In this document: positions 32,821 to 44,200 of the stretch, one piece after another | How the letters are laid out: the number at the start of each line of letters is the position of its first letter | How positions within the stretch are numbered: the stretch's first letter is position 1 | Assembly (NCBI GenBank): GCA_002457315.1 | Contig: NTKI01000009.1 | Span: 1 to 58,038 of the forward strand | DNA from: Rhodothermaeota bacterium MED-G19 | GTDB taxonomy: Bacteria; Bacteroidota; Bacteroidia; Cytophagales; MED-G16 | Direction: 5' to 3' | DNA: 58,038 nucleotides | Translations under genes and position numbers: made by a program | The notes under the pieces: model-generated | Database searches by the model: none | What the model was told of the DNA's origin: nothing | Seen by the model: only the letters and a program-made list of their open reading frames with translations

Positions 32821-35736
32821 ATGAGAAAGCTTTTACTATTAGTCCTGGTATTTTTATCAGGTATGAGCTATGCTGTAGCTCAGAATGCTGTAACTGGAAC
32901 AGTTACAGATGAAAATGGTGAGGGTGTCCCAGGTGCCAATATTATTATTAAAGGTACTTCGAGAGGAACAATTACTGACATGGATGGTGCATATTCTTTA
33001 GATGCTGCATCATCAGATGTACTTGTTTTTACTTATGTAGGATACTCGACTGTTGAAATTCCTGTAGGCTCTCAGAATAGCATAAATGTCTCACTTAGTG
33101 AAGATATTGCTGCTCTTGATGAGATTGTAGTTACCGGTTACGGTACACAGGAAAGGAAGGAGATAACCAGTGCGGTTACCAGTCTTAACGAGGAAGACTT
33201 CAATAAAGGATTAGTTAGTAATCCAATGGGTCTACTTGAAGGTAAGGTTGCTGGATTATCTATAACTAAGCCAGGAAGTGATCCCAATGGAGGATTTACA
33301 CTCAGGCTTAGAGGTATATCAACTGTAGGTGCTAACGCATCTCCTCTTGTTGTTATTGATGGTGTTATTGGTGGTAACCTAGATTTGGTTGATCCTGCTG
33401 ATATCGAGTCAATTGATGTTATCAAAGACGGTGCTGCGGCAGCGATCTACGGTACAAGAGGTTCAAGTGGTGTTATCTTAGTTACTACTAAGAAGGGTAC
33501 TGCTGGAACAACTAGAGTTGATTATAATGTATCTACTTCTGTAGATCAGATAGCTAGATCTATGAAAATTATGACTGCGGCAGAGTATAGAGCTCTTCCA
33601 GGTGCAGTTGACTTTGGTGCTGAAACAGACTGGTTGGATCTTGTGACTAGAGATGGAGTATCTCAAGTTCATAATCTTGCAGTTTCAGGTGGTACCGCTA
33701 ATACTACTTATAGAGTGGCTATGAACTACAGAGATCAACAAGGTATTTTAAAAGGTACTGGTTTTAGTAATGTAAATACAAACTTAAATCTTTCGCAAAA
33801 GGCGATGGATGGTAAGGCTGTATTTGATGTTAATATCTCTTACTCTAATAAAGATGCTAGTTATGGATTTGGTAATGAAGGATTTAGATATGCTTACATG
33901 TCTAACCCTACTATGCCTATATACGATCCTAACTCTATTTATGGAGGTTATCATGAGAGAACTATTTTCGATTATTATAATCCTGTATCTATTGTAGAGC
34001 AAAACACAAACGAAGGAAATGATAATTTATTCCTTGGTTCACTTAAAGGTACTTTTGATTTAAGTGCTATTGCAGAAGGTCTTAATGCTTCTGTATCATA
34101 CACAAGACAAATCACTGACACAGAGAGAGGACAGTACTATAAGAAGACTTCTAGATTTAGAGGTTCTGATAGAAATGGTTTAGCTGTCACTGATAATGCA
34201 CAATATACTTTCGATTTATTTGAGGGTACTCTTGGGTATAATGGTCAGACTGGTGATTTGGGTGTTAATGCTCTAGTAGGATATTCCTACCAAGAATTTT
34301 TTAATGAAGGTTATCACGCTGAAGGTGGAGATTTCTTAACCGATGCGTTCTCTTATCATAACTTAGGTGCTGCTGCTGACTTTAATAATGGTCTTGGTAG
34401 TGTCTGGAGTTGGGCTAATTCAAGCAAGTTAATTGCTGGTTTAGCTAGAGTTAATTTAAACTATGATGATACTTATTTCCTTAACGCAAGTTTAAGGTAT
34501 GAGGGTTCTTCAAGGTTTGGAGCTAATAATAAGTGGGCTGCATTCTATGGTGTTGGTGCTGGTGTTAGTATCCATAACCTTATCGATGTTGCTACAATTG
34601 ATAACTTAAAATTAAGACTAAGTTATGGTCAGACTGGTAATGAGCCTGGAAGTTCTTATCTCTCTTTACAGAGATTCGGTCCTGCAGGAAACTTCTACTA
34701 TAACGGTGCTTATACTTCAAGTTACGGTCCTACGAGTAATGCAAACCCTGATTTAGCTTGGGAGATTGCAACACATTTGAACGTAGGAGTTGACTTTGCT
34801 GTTCTTAACTCAAAACTATTTGGTGCTGTCGAGTATTTCACAAGAGAGACCAAAGATCAGTTGCTGAGTGTTAATGTCCCTGTACCACCAAATCTTGTTG
34901 GTCAGACATTACTTAATATTGGAACAACAAAGAATACGGGTATAGAAGCTAATGTTAACTATAATGTTATAGATAACGGTAATATCAACTGGACAACTGG
35001 TGTTGTATTTGGTACTAACACAAGTGAGCTTGTAAGCTGGACTAAAGATGACCTTTCATTTGGTGGAGGTGTCCTTTACAGAGCTTCAATGGGTTCTCCT
35101 GGACAAAGTGATGTGTCACTTGTCAGAGTTGTTGAGGGCGAAACTTTAGGTCAGATATGGGGGCCAAGATTTGAAGGTGTTGCTTCAAATGGTACTTTCC
35201 AATTTGCTGACTTAGACGGTGATGGATCTTACTGTGACTGTGATGATGATAGAGAGGTTATTGGAAATGGACTTCCTGACTTCACTCTTGGTTGGACTAA
35301 TGCTATGACAATTGGAGATTTAGATATCTCTATGTTTTGGAATGGTGAGTTCGGTCATGATCTATTTAACTCTTACAGAGGATTCTATGAAAATGCTGGA
35401 CCTACAGTTGTAGGTAACTGGAATGTTGTAAACACTAGTTATTTCAATCAAGATGTAACTGCTGCGGCGGCTAATAGCTCGCACGTAGAAGACGGAACAT
35501 ATTTTGAATTAAACAACATCACTGTTGGATATAATTTAAAAGATGTAACCAAGTTTATGAGAAACTTAAGAGTTTATGTTTCTGCTCAGAGGCCAATTAT
35601 GTTCACTAATTACGAGGGTGTTGACCCTGTTTCTAGATGGACAGATTATGGTGATCCTTTATCTCAAGGAATTGAGAGAAGAGAGACTTATAGTCGAGCA
35701 AGAACGTTCACACTTGGTGTTAATATAACTTTATAA
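32821..35736 (+). CDS. SusC/RagA TonB-linked outer-membrane transporter
   Basis: A 971-residue TonB-dependent porin. Signal peptide to SYAVAQ (residue ~21), then a CarboxypepD_reg-like domain (~22-97, VTGTVTDENGEGVPGANI...), the TonB-box/plug region (DEIVVTGYGTQERKEITSA near 100-118 and SVIDVIKDGAAAAIYG-like near 195-215, characteristic of SusC), and a 22-strand barrel. Its calcium-like loop reads DLDGDGSYCDCDDDR near 800-815, where two Cys are inserted compared with the usual form. It imports large ligands with SusD. The distance to susD is 11 bases. The substrate is unknown; no glycoside hydrolase is encoded in the following operon. Confidence 0.95.
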   Translation: MRKLLLLVLVFLSGMSYAVAQNAVTGTVTDENGEGVPGANIIIKGTSRGTITDMDGAYSLDAASSDVLVFTYVGYSTVEIPVGSQNSINVSLSEDIAALDEIVVTGYGTQERKEITSAVTSLNEEDFNKGLVSNPMGLLEGKVAGLSITKPGSDPNGGFTLRLRGISTVGANASPLVVIDGVIGGNLDLVDPADIESIDVIKDGAAAAIYGTRGSSGVILVTTKKGTAGTTRVDYNVSTSVDQIARSMKIMTAAEYRALPGAVDFGAETDWLDLVTRDGVSQVHNLAVSGGTANTTYRVAMNYRDQQGILKGTGFSNVNTNLNLSQKAMDGKAVFDVNISYSNKDASYGFGNEGFRYAYMSNPTMPIYDPNSIYGGYHERTIFDYYNPVSIVEQNTNEGNDNLFLGSLKGTFDLSAIAEGLNASVSYTRQITDTERGQYYKKTSRFRGSDRNGLAVTDNAQYTFDLFEGTLGYNGQTGDLGVNALVGYSYQEFFNEGYHAEGGDFLTDAFSYHNLGAAADFNNGLGSVWSWANSSKLIAGLARVNLNYDDTYFLNASLRYEGSSRFGANNKWAAFYGVGAGVSIHNLIDVATIDNLKLRLSYGQTGNEPGSSYLSLQRFGPAGNFYYNGAYTSSYGPTSNANPDLAWEIATHLNVGVDFAVLNSKLFGAVEYFTRETKDQLLSVNVPVPPNLVGQTLLNIGTTKNTGIEANVNYNVIDNGNINWTTGVVFGTNTSELVSWTKDDLSFGGGVLYRASMGSPGQSDVSLVRVVEGETLGQIWGPRFEGVASNGTFQFADLDGDGSYCDCDDDREVIGNGLPDFTLGWTNAMTIGDLDISMFWNGEFGHDLFNSYRGFYENAGPTVVGNWNVVNTSYFNQDVTAAAANSSHVEDGTYFELNNITVGYNLKDVTKFMRNLRVYVSAQRPIMFTNYEGVDPVSRWTDYGDPLSQGIERRETYSRARTFTLGVNITL

Positions 35737-35747
35737 TTATATATATT

Positions 35748-37307
35748 ATGAAAAATTTATTTATAAAAATGAAAAAGTTAATGTTGTTAGTTGCGGGAAT
35801 GATTTTTATTGTCCCTGCATGTACAAACCTTGACGAGGAATTATATAGCGATCTTGCTGCGGAGAACTTCTTCACTACTGATGAAGAAAATATTGCTGCA
35901 CTTGGACAGGCATATTCTTCTATGACTCACTGGGGTAATCACTTCAATATATGGACTGCTAATGAGCTTACTTCGGATGAGCTTGTTATACCTACAAGAG
36001 GTGGTGACTGGTATGATGGTGGAATTTTATTACAATTACACCAGCATGATTTTACACCTGATAATGGTATTATAGGTAATGCATGGGGTGTTTCTTATGG
36101 TGCTATTAATACAGTTAATAGACTTATATATCAGTTTAGTTCTATAGAAGGTGCTGATGCTTACGAAGCTGAGCTTAGAGCAATCAGAGCATTCTATTAC
36201 TTCCATCTTCTTGATATGTTTGGAAATGTTCCTTTATCAACAGATTTTACTGATACTGAGACTAAGGCAAACTCTACAAGATCAGAAGTTTTTGCTTTTG
36301 TTAAATCAGAGTTAGATACCGTTATTCCACTACTAAGTGAGAAGAAAGATGGATCTACTTATGGTAGAATGAATAAGTGGGCTGCTTTAGCTTTAAGGAT
36401 GAAATTACATCTTAATGCTGAGGCCTGGACAGGAACTGCTTCTTGGGCCGGTGCTAAAGCTGATGCTGACGCTATAATTAATTCTGGACTTTATTCTCTA
36501 GAAGCTACTTATTCTGATAACTTCAAGGAAGAAAACTCTGGTTCGTCTGAGAACATATTTGTTGTGCCTTATGATGAAGTATTTGCTGGTGGTTTTAACT
36601 GGGTGGCTATGACATTACATTACGCTAGTCAGAACACTTTTAATTTAACTTTCCAACCATGGAATGGGTATGCTACAGTTGAAGAATTTTATAATTCTTA
36701 TGTAGATCCTGCTCATAATCCTGGTCCTCAAGGAACAGTCGTTAGAGGGAAAACCGCTGGAACTGGTACTTTAGACAGTAGACTATCAAACTTCTTAGTA
36801 GGTGATCAGGGAACTGATGACTCTGCTGGTGGTGAAGCTGGTGATGATGACGGTACTGGTCTTTATTTTACTCCATATATCAATATGATTTGGCCTGATG
36901 CTTGTCGTCAGTGTGGAGCTAGAATTAACAAGTACGGACACGTACAAGGTGGTAGAGAGAACATGAATCATGATTTTGTCCTATTGAGATATGCTGATGT
37001 TTTACTTAGTAAAGCTGAAGCTCATCTATGGTCAGGTGATGCTTCTGGTGCTCTTGGAATTGTTAACCAAATTAGAGTTAGAGCTGGTGTTACTCCTTTT
37101 AATAGTCTAGATGCAGACAAAATGCTTGCTGAAAGAGGCAGGGAGATGTATGTAGAGAATGACAGGAGAAGAGCTCTTATTAGATTTGGTAAGTTTAACG
37201 ACGCATGGTGGGAAAAGAATGCCTCTGATGCTAAGTATAAGCTATTCCCAATTCCACAGGATCAAATTAACGCTAACTCAAAGTTAACTCAGAATCCTGG
37301 CTACTAA
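35748..37307 (+). CDS. SusD/RagB surface substrate-binding lipoprotein
   Basis: A 519-residue SusD-family lipoprotein that caps the SusC barrel. Lipobox IVPAC puts the acylated Cys at residue 25 of the frame; an in-frame Met at residue 8 is an equally good start that gives a more usual signal length. RAFYYFHLLDMFGNVPLSTD near 145-164 and NDRRRALIRFGKFNDAWWEK, then LFPIPQDQINANSKLTQNPGY at the very end, are SusD hallmarks. A CRQC pair occurs near 384-387, facing the Cys pair noted in SusC. A hairpin terminator 44 bases on ends the susCD unit. Confidence 0.95.
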   Translation: MKNLFIKMKKLMLLVAGMIFIVPACTNLDEELYSDLAAENFFTTDEENIAALGQAYSSMTHWGNHFNIWTANELTSDELVIPTRGGDWYDGGILLQLHQHDFTPDNGIIGNAWGVSYGAINTVNRLIYQFSSIEGADAYEAELRAIRAFYYFHLLDMFGNVPLSTDFTDTETKANSTRSEVFAFVKSELDTVIPLLSEKKDGSTYGRMNKWAALALRMKLHLNAEAWTGTASWAGAKADADAIINSGLYSLEATYSDNFKEENSGSSENIFVVPYDEVFAGGFNWVAMTLHYASQNTFNLTFQPWNGYATVEEFYNSYVDPAHNPGPQGTVVRGKTAGTGTLDSRLSNFLVGDQGTDDSAGGEAGDDDGTGLYFTPYINMIWPDACRQCGARINKYGHVQGGRENMNHDFVLLRYADVLLSKAEAHLWSGDASGALGIVNQIRVRAGVTPFNSLDADKMLAERGREMYVENDRRRALIRFGKFNDAWWEKNASDAKYKLFPIPQDQINANSKLTQNPGY

Positions 37308-37350
37308 TAGCTAATAGTTATATTTAGTTAAAAAGTATAACTTAAGATTA

Positions 37351-37382
37351 AAGCAAGCGATTTTATCGCTTGCTTTTTTTTT
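37351..37382 (+). terminator. Intrinsic terminator after susCD
   Basis: AAGCAAGCGA (37351-37360) pairs exactly with TCGCTTGCTT (37366-37375), loop TTTTA, T-run to 37382. It separates susCD from the UnbV operon. Confidence 0.9.
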
Positions 37383-37389
37383 ACCTTTG
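37382..37389 (+). promoter_or_regulatory. Candidate -7 box TACCTTTG of the UnbV operon
   Basis: TACCTTTG matches TAnnTTTG and begins at the end of the susCD terminator, 12 bases before the ATG at 37402. No convincing TTG at -33 was found. If real, the leader is only ~6 bases. Confidence 0.35.
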
Positions 37390-37401
37390 TCTTTATAGAT
37401 C

Positions 37402-40400
37402 ATGGATAAAATTAAACTTTCAATATTCTTACTCCTTTTTCTTATTTCTTGTACAGAGAGAGAAGATCATTCGCTATTTGAATTAAAAAAAAGTTCCTAT
37501 ACTAAAGTAGATTTTACAAATACACTTAATTACACGGAAGAACTAAATCCATATACTTATAGAAATTTTTATAATGGAGGAGGCGTTGGAATAGGTGACT
37601 TTAATAACGACTCATTGCCTGATATTTTCTTTACTGGTAATCTTGTTTCAAATAAACTTTATGTAAACAAGGGAAATTTAATTTTTGATGATGTAACTGA
37701 TAACGCTGGATTAAATTCTTCAGGTATATGGAGTACAGGAGTGAGTGTAGTAGATATTAATCATGATGGTTATCTAGACATATATGTTTGTAAGTCAGGA
37801 CCTCCCGGTGGAGATAGAAGAAATAATGAATTGTTTATAAATAATGGAAACCTAACTTTTACTGAAAAGTCAAAAGATTATGGTCTAGATAATGAGGGTT
37901 TATCAACACATGCAGCTTTTTTTGACTATGATAACGATGGGGATCTAGATTGTTATCTATTAAATAATACCATTAAGTCTATTGGTGTTGGCCTTGATAT
38001 GGTTAAGGGTTTAAGGGATATAAGTAGCGACCAGGGTAATAAGTTATTAAGAAATGATGACGGTTACTTTACTGATGTCTCATCTAGTGCTGGAATCTAT
38101 ACAAGTGACATAGGTTTTGGTTTAGGTGTCACAGTTGGTGACATCAATCTAGATGGTTGGTCTGATTTATTTATATCTAATGATTTCTTTGAGAAGGATT
38201 ATTTATATATAAATAATAAGGATGGTTCATTTACTGAATCTCTCGAAGAGTATGTAAATGAAACATCTATGGGTTCTATGGGAGCTGATATGGCAGATAT
38301 AAATAATGATGGGTACTCTGAAATTTTTGTCACGGAGATGTTACCAGATAGGCATGACAGGAGAGTCTCTAAAGCAGTTTTTGATAATTGGGATAAGTAT
38401 CAATTCTCTATAGATCAGGGGTACTTCCACCAGTTTAATAGAAATGTTTTACAACTAAATAACCAAAACGGATCTTTTTCAGAAATTTCAAGAATTGCAG
38501 GTGTGGATGCTACTGACTGGAGTTGGGGTGCTTTAATATTTGACATGGATAATGATGGAAACAAAGATATTTTTGTGGCTAATGGTATTTATAAAGACTT
38601 ATTAGATCAAGATTATGTCAATTTTTTAGCGAATCCATCGATCATCTCAAATATGATTCAATCCGAGAAGGAACCAGTAAAAAAACTTATTGATATGATC
38701 CCAAGTGAGCCATTATCAAACTTTGCGTTTCAGAATTTAGGGTCTTTAAAATTTAGAGATGAAACTAAAAATTTTGGTCTTGATGATTTAACATATTCCA
38801 ATGGTTCGGCATATTCTGATTTAGACAACGATGGTGATCTAGACTTGATAGTAAATAATGTAAATATGTTATCTAATATTTATGAGAATAAGTCTACTAA
38901 TCAATGGGTCTCTTTCTCTTTTGATTCAAATTCAAAAAATAGATATGGAGTTGGAAATAAAGTTTTTGTTTTTGCAGACAATAAAATGCAATACCAAGAA
39001 TTATCTCCTATGAGAGGTTTTCAGTCTTCAGTAGACTACAGAATGTATTTTGGTTTAGATAATATTGATTTAATTGATTCTGTTAAAATTATATGGAATG
39101 ATAAAGAAGTTTCTATTCTAAAAAATATAAAACCTAATTCTCATTATACTCTTAACGAGGATGAAATTGATAAGAATTTTATAACTCATAAAACATCTCC
39201 TAACAAAACATTTTTAAAAACTTCTGATTATCAGCTTAATTACTCTCACAGTGAAAATAATTTTGTTGATTTTGATAGAGAAAGACTTTTATTTAAAATG
39301 TCGTCTAATGAAGGACCATGTACTTGTGTCGCAGATTTTAATGATGATGGTAGAGAAGATTTATTTGTAGGCTCAGCTAAAGGTCAAACCTCTAGCATTT
39401 TCTTTCAAGAACTTAATGGATCATTTAAAAATTATAATTCTGCTTTTGAACAAGATATTCTTTCTGAGGATATTAATTGTCTCGTTGATGATTTTAATGG
39501 TGACGGAAGACTAGACTTAATTGTAGCAAGTGGAGGTAGTGAATATTCTAATTTTTCACCAGAGTTAAGAGACAGATTGTACCTAAACCTAGGAGATAAA
39601 AACTTTAAAAAACTTACTGGATCATTATCTTCAATTTCTTCTTTTGAGAGTACTTCAACTATTTCGAGTTATGATTTTGATAGGGATGGAGACAAAGATT
39701 TATTTTTGGGAACAAGGTTAAATCCAGGCGCTTATGGAACTAAGACGCAAAGTTATCTTCTCGAAAATAATGGAGCTGGTGTTTTTAAAGATATTTCAGA
39801 AAAATATTTAGGTGACTCAAGGTTTATGGAGATGGTAACTGACAGTGAATTTTTAGATATAGATAATGATAATATCAAAGAACTAGTAGTAGTGGGAGAG
39901 TGGATGCCGGTCAAAATATTCAAATTTTTACAAAATAAATTAGTAGATATCACAGACTCATTAGGATTATCAAAAACTAATGGACTATACAATAATTTGC
40001 ATTCTGAGGATTTAGATGGAGATGGATATATTGATTTAGTATTAGGAAATTACGGATTAAATTCAATGTTTAGGGCCAGTGTAGAACAACCTTTAAGCCT
40101 ATACGTAAATGATTTTGATAATAATGGAAGGACAGAACAAATTCTGGCTATGTATTATGATGAAAAATTATATCCGATAGTGCAATTAAAAGATTTATGG
40201 ATGCAGATTCCTTCACTAAAGAAGAAATATTTGAAGTTTGAAAATTATAAAAACGTAACCATGGACAAGCTATTCGACCCATCTACTATCAGAGATTCAG
40301 AAATAAAGAAGGTTTATAATCTATCATCAGTATCTTTATATAATAAAGGAGGTGAAGAGTTTGAGATGAAAGAACTACCTTTTATGGCTCAGCTATCACC

Positions 40401-40686
40401 TACATATTCAATTATATCTGATGATATAAATAATGATGGTATTACGGATTTAATACTTGGAGGTAATTTGTCAAGGATTAAACCTGAGTTTGGACCCAGT
40501 AGCTCAAGTCATTCTATCTTATTATTAGGTACTGAATACAATAGGTTTAAATACGTTAACTCAAAACTCTCAGGGCTATTTATTTCTGGAGAGATAAGAG
40601 ATTTAAATAAAATTAAAATAAATAACAAAGACAGTTATATTTTTGCAGTAAATAATTCAAAATTAAAAATTTTAGAAAGTGAATAG
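37402..40686 (+). CDS. FG-GAP/UnbV (ASPIC) lipoprotein 1
   Basis: A 1,094-residue lipoprotein: lipobox LISC with Cys at residue 17, then acidic residues (TEREDHS) like Bacteroidota surface-export signals. It contains more than ten FG-GAP/VCBS-type blades, each with a calcium motif such as DFNNDSLPDIF, DINHDGYLDIY, DYDNDGDLDCY or DFDRDGDKDLF, in two blocks. Between them sits a UnbV/ASPIC domain (~500-585; RYGVGNKVFVF, MRGFQSSVDYRMYFGL). The likely product is a beta-propeller scaffold that binds extracellular polymer or lipid. The family has no biochemical assignment. It is the first of three paralogues in the operon, downstream of susCD. Confidence 0.88.
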   Translation: MDKIKLSIFLLLFLISCTEREDHSLFELKKSSYTKVDFTNTLNYTEELNPYTYRNFYNGGGVGIGDFNNDSLPDIFFTGNLVSNKLYVNKGNLIFDDVTDNAGLNSSGIWSTGVSVVDINHDGYLDIYVCKSGPPGGDRRNNELFINNGNLTFTEKSKDYGLDNEGLSTHAAFFDYDNDGDLDCYLLNNTIKSIGVGLDMVKGLRDISSDQGNKLLRNDDGYFTDVSSSAGIYTSDIGFGLGVTVGDINLDGWSDLFISNDFFEKDYLYINNKDGSFTESLEEYVNETSMGSMGADMADINNDGYSEIFVTEMLPDRHDRRVSKAVFDNWDKYQFSIDQGYFHQFNRNVLQLNNQNGSFSEISRIAGVDATDWSWGALIFDMDNDGNKDIFVANGIYKDLLDQDYVNFLANPSIISNMIQSEKEPVKKLIDMIPSEPLSNFAFQNLGSLKFRDETKNFGLDDLTYSNGSAYSDLDNDGDLDLIVNNVNMLSNIYENKSTNQWVSFSFDSNSKNRYGVGNKVFVFADNKMQYQELSPMRGFQSSVDYRMYFGLDNIDLIDSVKIIWNDKEVSILKNIKPNSHYTLNEDEIDKNFITHKTSPNKTFLKTSDYQLNYSHSENNFVDFDRERLLFKMSSNEGPCTCVADFNDDGREDLFVGSAKGQTSSIFFQELNGSFKNYNSAFEQDILSEDINCLVDDFNGDGRLDLIVASGGSEYSNFSPELRDRLYLNLGDKNFKKLTGSLSSISSFESTSTISSYDFDRDGDKDLFLGTRLNPGAYGTKTQSYLLENNGAGVFKDISEKYLGDSRFMEMVTDSEFLDIDNDNIKELVVVGEWMPVKIFKFLQNKLVDITDSLGLSKTNGLYNNLHSEDLDGDGYIDLVLGNYGLNSMFRASVEQPLSLYVNDFDNNGRTEQILAMYYDEKLYPIVQLKDLWMQIPSLKKKYLKFENYKNVTMDKLFDPSTIRDSEIKKVYNLSSVSLYNKGGEEFEMKELPFMAQLSPTYSIISDDINNDGITDLILGGNLSRIKPEFGPSSSSHSILLLGTEYNRFKYVNSKLSGLFISGEIRDLNKIKINNKDSYIFAVNNSKLKILESE

Positions 40687-41245
40687 ATTTGTAGTTTTTA
40701 TATATTTAGGTGTATTTACAATAGCGTGTCAGACAAACCCATACCTGAGTCTAGAAAAGAAAGAGTTGTCATCAGGATTAAGATATGATTCTCTTTTTTT
40801 AGGTGTTAATTTTGGAATGACCTCAAAAGAATTCTACGCACATTGTTGGGATTTAAATAGAAAAAAATTAGTATCTCAGGGACCATCTAATAACTCTGTT
40901 AGATATTTGATTCCAACAGAGTCTATTGGCCAAAATATTGAGATGTTATTTTACCCAGTATTTAATAAGGATACCGTATATGAGGTTAATACAACATTTT
41001 CATATACTGCTTGGGCGCCTTGGAATAAAGAAACTTCTGCAGAATATTTGATGAAAGAAATTGAAGGTCTTTTATCAGAATGGTATCGATCAGAATTTTA
41101 TGAGATTGAGGGCCCAAAAAACAGGAGTAAATTATTAGCTACAGTAAATGGTAATAGAAGGATAGCATTAACTAAGGTTAGTGAGAGAGAAGTTAGGGCT
41201 AGATTTACAGATCTTTTAATCGAAAAAAGATTAAAAGATGAATAA
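40679..41245 (+). CDS. Small unknown lipoprotein between UnbV genes
   Basis: A 188-residue protein with a GTG start inside the previous gene (8-base overlap) and lipobox FTIAC (Cys near residue 17). The mature part has an opening LFLGVNFGMTSKEFYAHCWDLN segment, an aromatic patch SYTAWAPWN and a basic C-terminal end with RRIALTKVSEREVRARFTD; the alternating pattern looks like a single mixed alpha/beta domain. I do not recognise the family. It overlaps the next UnbV gene by 8 bases, so it is translated with it and probably serves the same surface complex. Confidence 0.6.
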   Translation: MNRFVVFIYLGVFTIACQTNPYLSLEKKELSSGLRYDSLFLGVNFGMTSKEFYAHCWDLNRKKLVSQGPSNNSVRYLIPTESIGQNIEMLFYPVFNKDTVYEVNTTFSYTAWAPWNKETSAEYLMKEIEGLLSEWYRSEFYEIEGPKNRSKLLATVNGNRRIALTKVSEREVRARFTDLLIEKRLKDE

Positions 41246-44200
41246 GTTTTTTTTTTATTTTCTTCCAATAATAATACTTATATCATGTTCTGAAAAAGAA
41301 ATAAAATTATTCGAAGAGGTTTCTTCAAATGAATCTGGAATAGATTTTGAGAATAAGCTTTTTTTTAAAAAGGACTTTAACATTTTTACTTACAGAAATT
41401 ATTATAATGGAGGAGGAGTGGGATTAGGTGATATAAATAATGATGGTCTTTTAGATATATATTTCACATCAAATCTTAATCAAAATAAACTTTATTTAAA
41501 TAAAGGAAATTTTCAGTTTGAAGATATCACAGCAACTGCTAAAGTTGGAGGTAGTAAATCTTGGAGTACTGGTGTGAGTATTATTGATATTAATTCAGAT
41601 GGTTTCTTAGACATATACGTATCAAATTCTGGAGATATTAAGGGAGACAACAAACAAAATGAGCTTTTTATTAATAATGGTGATCTAACATTTACGGAGA
41701 TGGCAAATGCATATGGTTTAGATGATAAAGGTTATTCTACTCATGCAGCATTTTTTGATTTTGATAAAGATGGAGATCTGGATTGCTACTTATTAAATAA
41801 TTCATATAAAGGTGGTTTTAGGATTACAAGTATTGGAAAAGACCAAAGACCAGTTCGTGATGAAGTAGGTGGAGATAAGTTGTTTTTAAATGATAATGGG
41901 AAATTTATTGATGTCAGTGAGAAAGCTGGAATTTATGGAAGTGTAATAGGATTTGGGTTAGGAGTGACTGTTGGTGATGTAAACAATGACGGGTGGATGG
42001 ACATATATGTATCTAATGACTTTTATGAAAGAGATTATTTATATCTCAATAATAGAGATGGAACTTTTTCTGAGAGTTTAGAGGGTATGATTAAAAGTAT
42101 AAGTGCTGCCTCAATGGGAGCAGATATGGCAGACATAAATAATGATGGATTTTCAGAAATTTTTGTTACAGATATGTTACCTGAACCTGATGAAAGAATT
42201 AAAACTGTTACAACTTTTGATAGTTGGGACAGACATCAATTTATTAAATCAAGCGGTTACTGGAATCAGTACACAAGAAATACTCTTCAATTAAATAATG
42301 GAAATTCTACATTTAGTGAGATAGGTAGATTAGCTGGTGTTGAGGCCACAGATTGGAGTTGGGGTGCGCTGATGTTTGATTTTCAGAATGATGGTAATAA
42401 GGATATTTTTGTTGCTAATGGAATTTATCAAGATTTAACTGACCAAGATTTTTTACAATATGTTACTCAAGATGAAGTAATTAATCAGATTGCATCACCA
42501 GGAAGTGTAGATTTTCAGAAGTTGATTGACTTTATACCAAGTGTTCCTATTCCCAATTATGCTTTTGAGAACCGCGGAGATCTTGACTTTATAAATAAAA
42601 CTGAAGTGCTCGGCCTAAGTAAACCTAGTTTCTCTAATGGCTCAGCTTATGGTGACCTTGACAATGACGGAGACTACGATTTGATAGTAAATAATGTAAA
42701 CATGAAAGCATTTGTTTACAGAAATAATACGGATATTTTATATCCTCAAAACAGTTATTTGAAATTAAATTTAGTGGGAGATAAAAATAATATTGATGCA
42801 ATTGGCTCATCAGTAACCCTCTATTCGGGTAGATCAAAATTTTTTTTAGAGCAAATGCCAATTCGTGGCTTTCAGTCTACTGTTGATAATAATTTAATTT
42901 TTGGTATTGGGGACAATGTTAATATAGATTCTTTAGTAATAAGATGGCATGATGGATCTTACTCTAAAAAATATAATATCTTAAAAGATACTCTTATCTC
43001 TATTAGTAAAAAGGATGAAATTTCATTCTCTTCAATAAATTTTGATAATGATAGAAAAGTTTTTAATGATCTCTCAAATCAGTATATAAGTCACACTCAT
43101 TTAGAAAATAATTTTGTTGATTTTGATCGAGACCGGCTACTTTTCCATATGACTTCTTCAGAAGGTTCTTGCATATGTGAAGGAGATATAAATAATGATG
43201 GATTTAATGATCTTTATATTGGTGGAGCAAAAGGTTACCCAGGAACTATGTATCTATATAATAATTCAAAATTTATTAAATATGACGTGCCATTATTAGT
43301 TCAAGATAAGGAATCTGAAGATACAGACTGTCTCTTTTTTGATGCAAATTCTGACGGTTTTCTGGATCTGTATGTGACCAGTGGTGGAAATGAATTTTCT
43401 ATGTATTCAACTGAATTAAGAGATAGACTATATTTCAATAATAAGAATGGTTTCTATAAGTCAGACCAAATTCTTCCTGCTGGATTATTTGAAAGTTCTT
43501 CTGTTGTGAAAAATTTTGATATTGATGACGATGGAGACCAAGATTTATTTGTTGGCACAAGACTTATTCCCCAGAAATATGGTCTTCCCTCAAATGGATA
43601 TTTACTTGAAAATGATGGAGAAGGTAATTTTATTAATTTGACAGATTCTATTGCGCCTGATTTAAATAAAATAGGAATGATTACGGATGCTAGTTTCATA
43701 GATTATGAAAATGATGGTGATAGTGATTTATTAGTAGTGGGTCATTGGATGCCAATTATATTATTAGAGAATAATAATGGAATATTTAAAATTAAAAAGA
43801 TTGATCAGTTACATAACACTCATGGGTGGTGGAATACAATAAAAGTTCAAGATATTAATGATGATGGATTTGATGATTTTATTGTAGGGAACCACGGAAA
43901 TAATTCTAGATTTAGAGCTAGTCTATCTAAACCTATCTCAATGTATGTTAATGATTTTGATGATAATAATAGTATTGAACAAGTGATTTTTCAATATAAT
44001 GGTGATAGCTCCTACACCGTAGCATTAAGACATGATTTAGTTATGCAAATGCCAACTTTAAAGAAGAAATATCTCAAATATAACAGTTATAAAAACCAAA
44101 CTGCAAATGATATTTTTCCACTTTCTAAAATTAACTCCAGTCAAATTAATTATGTTTATGATCTTAAGACCTCACTATTTATAAATAATAATGGTGATTT

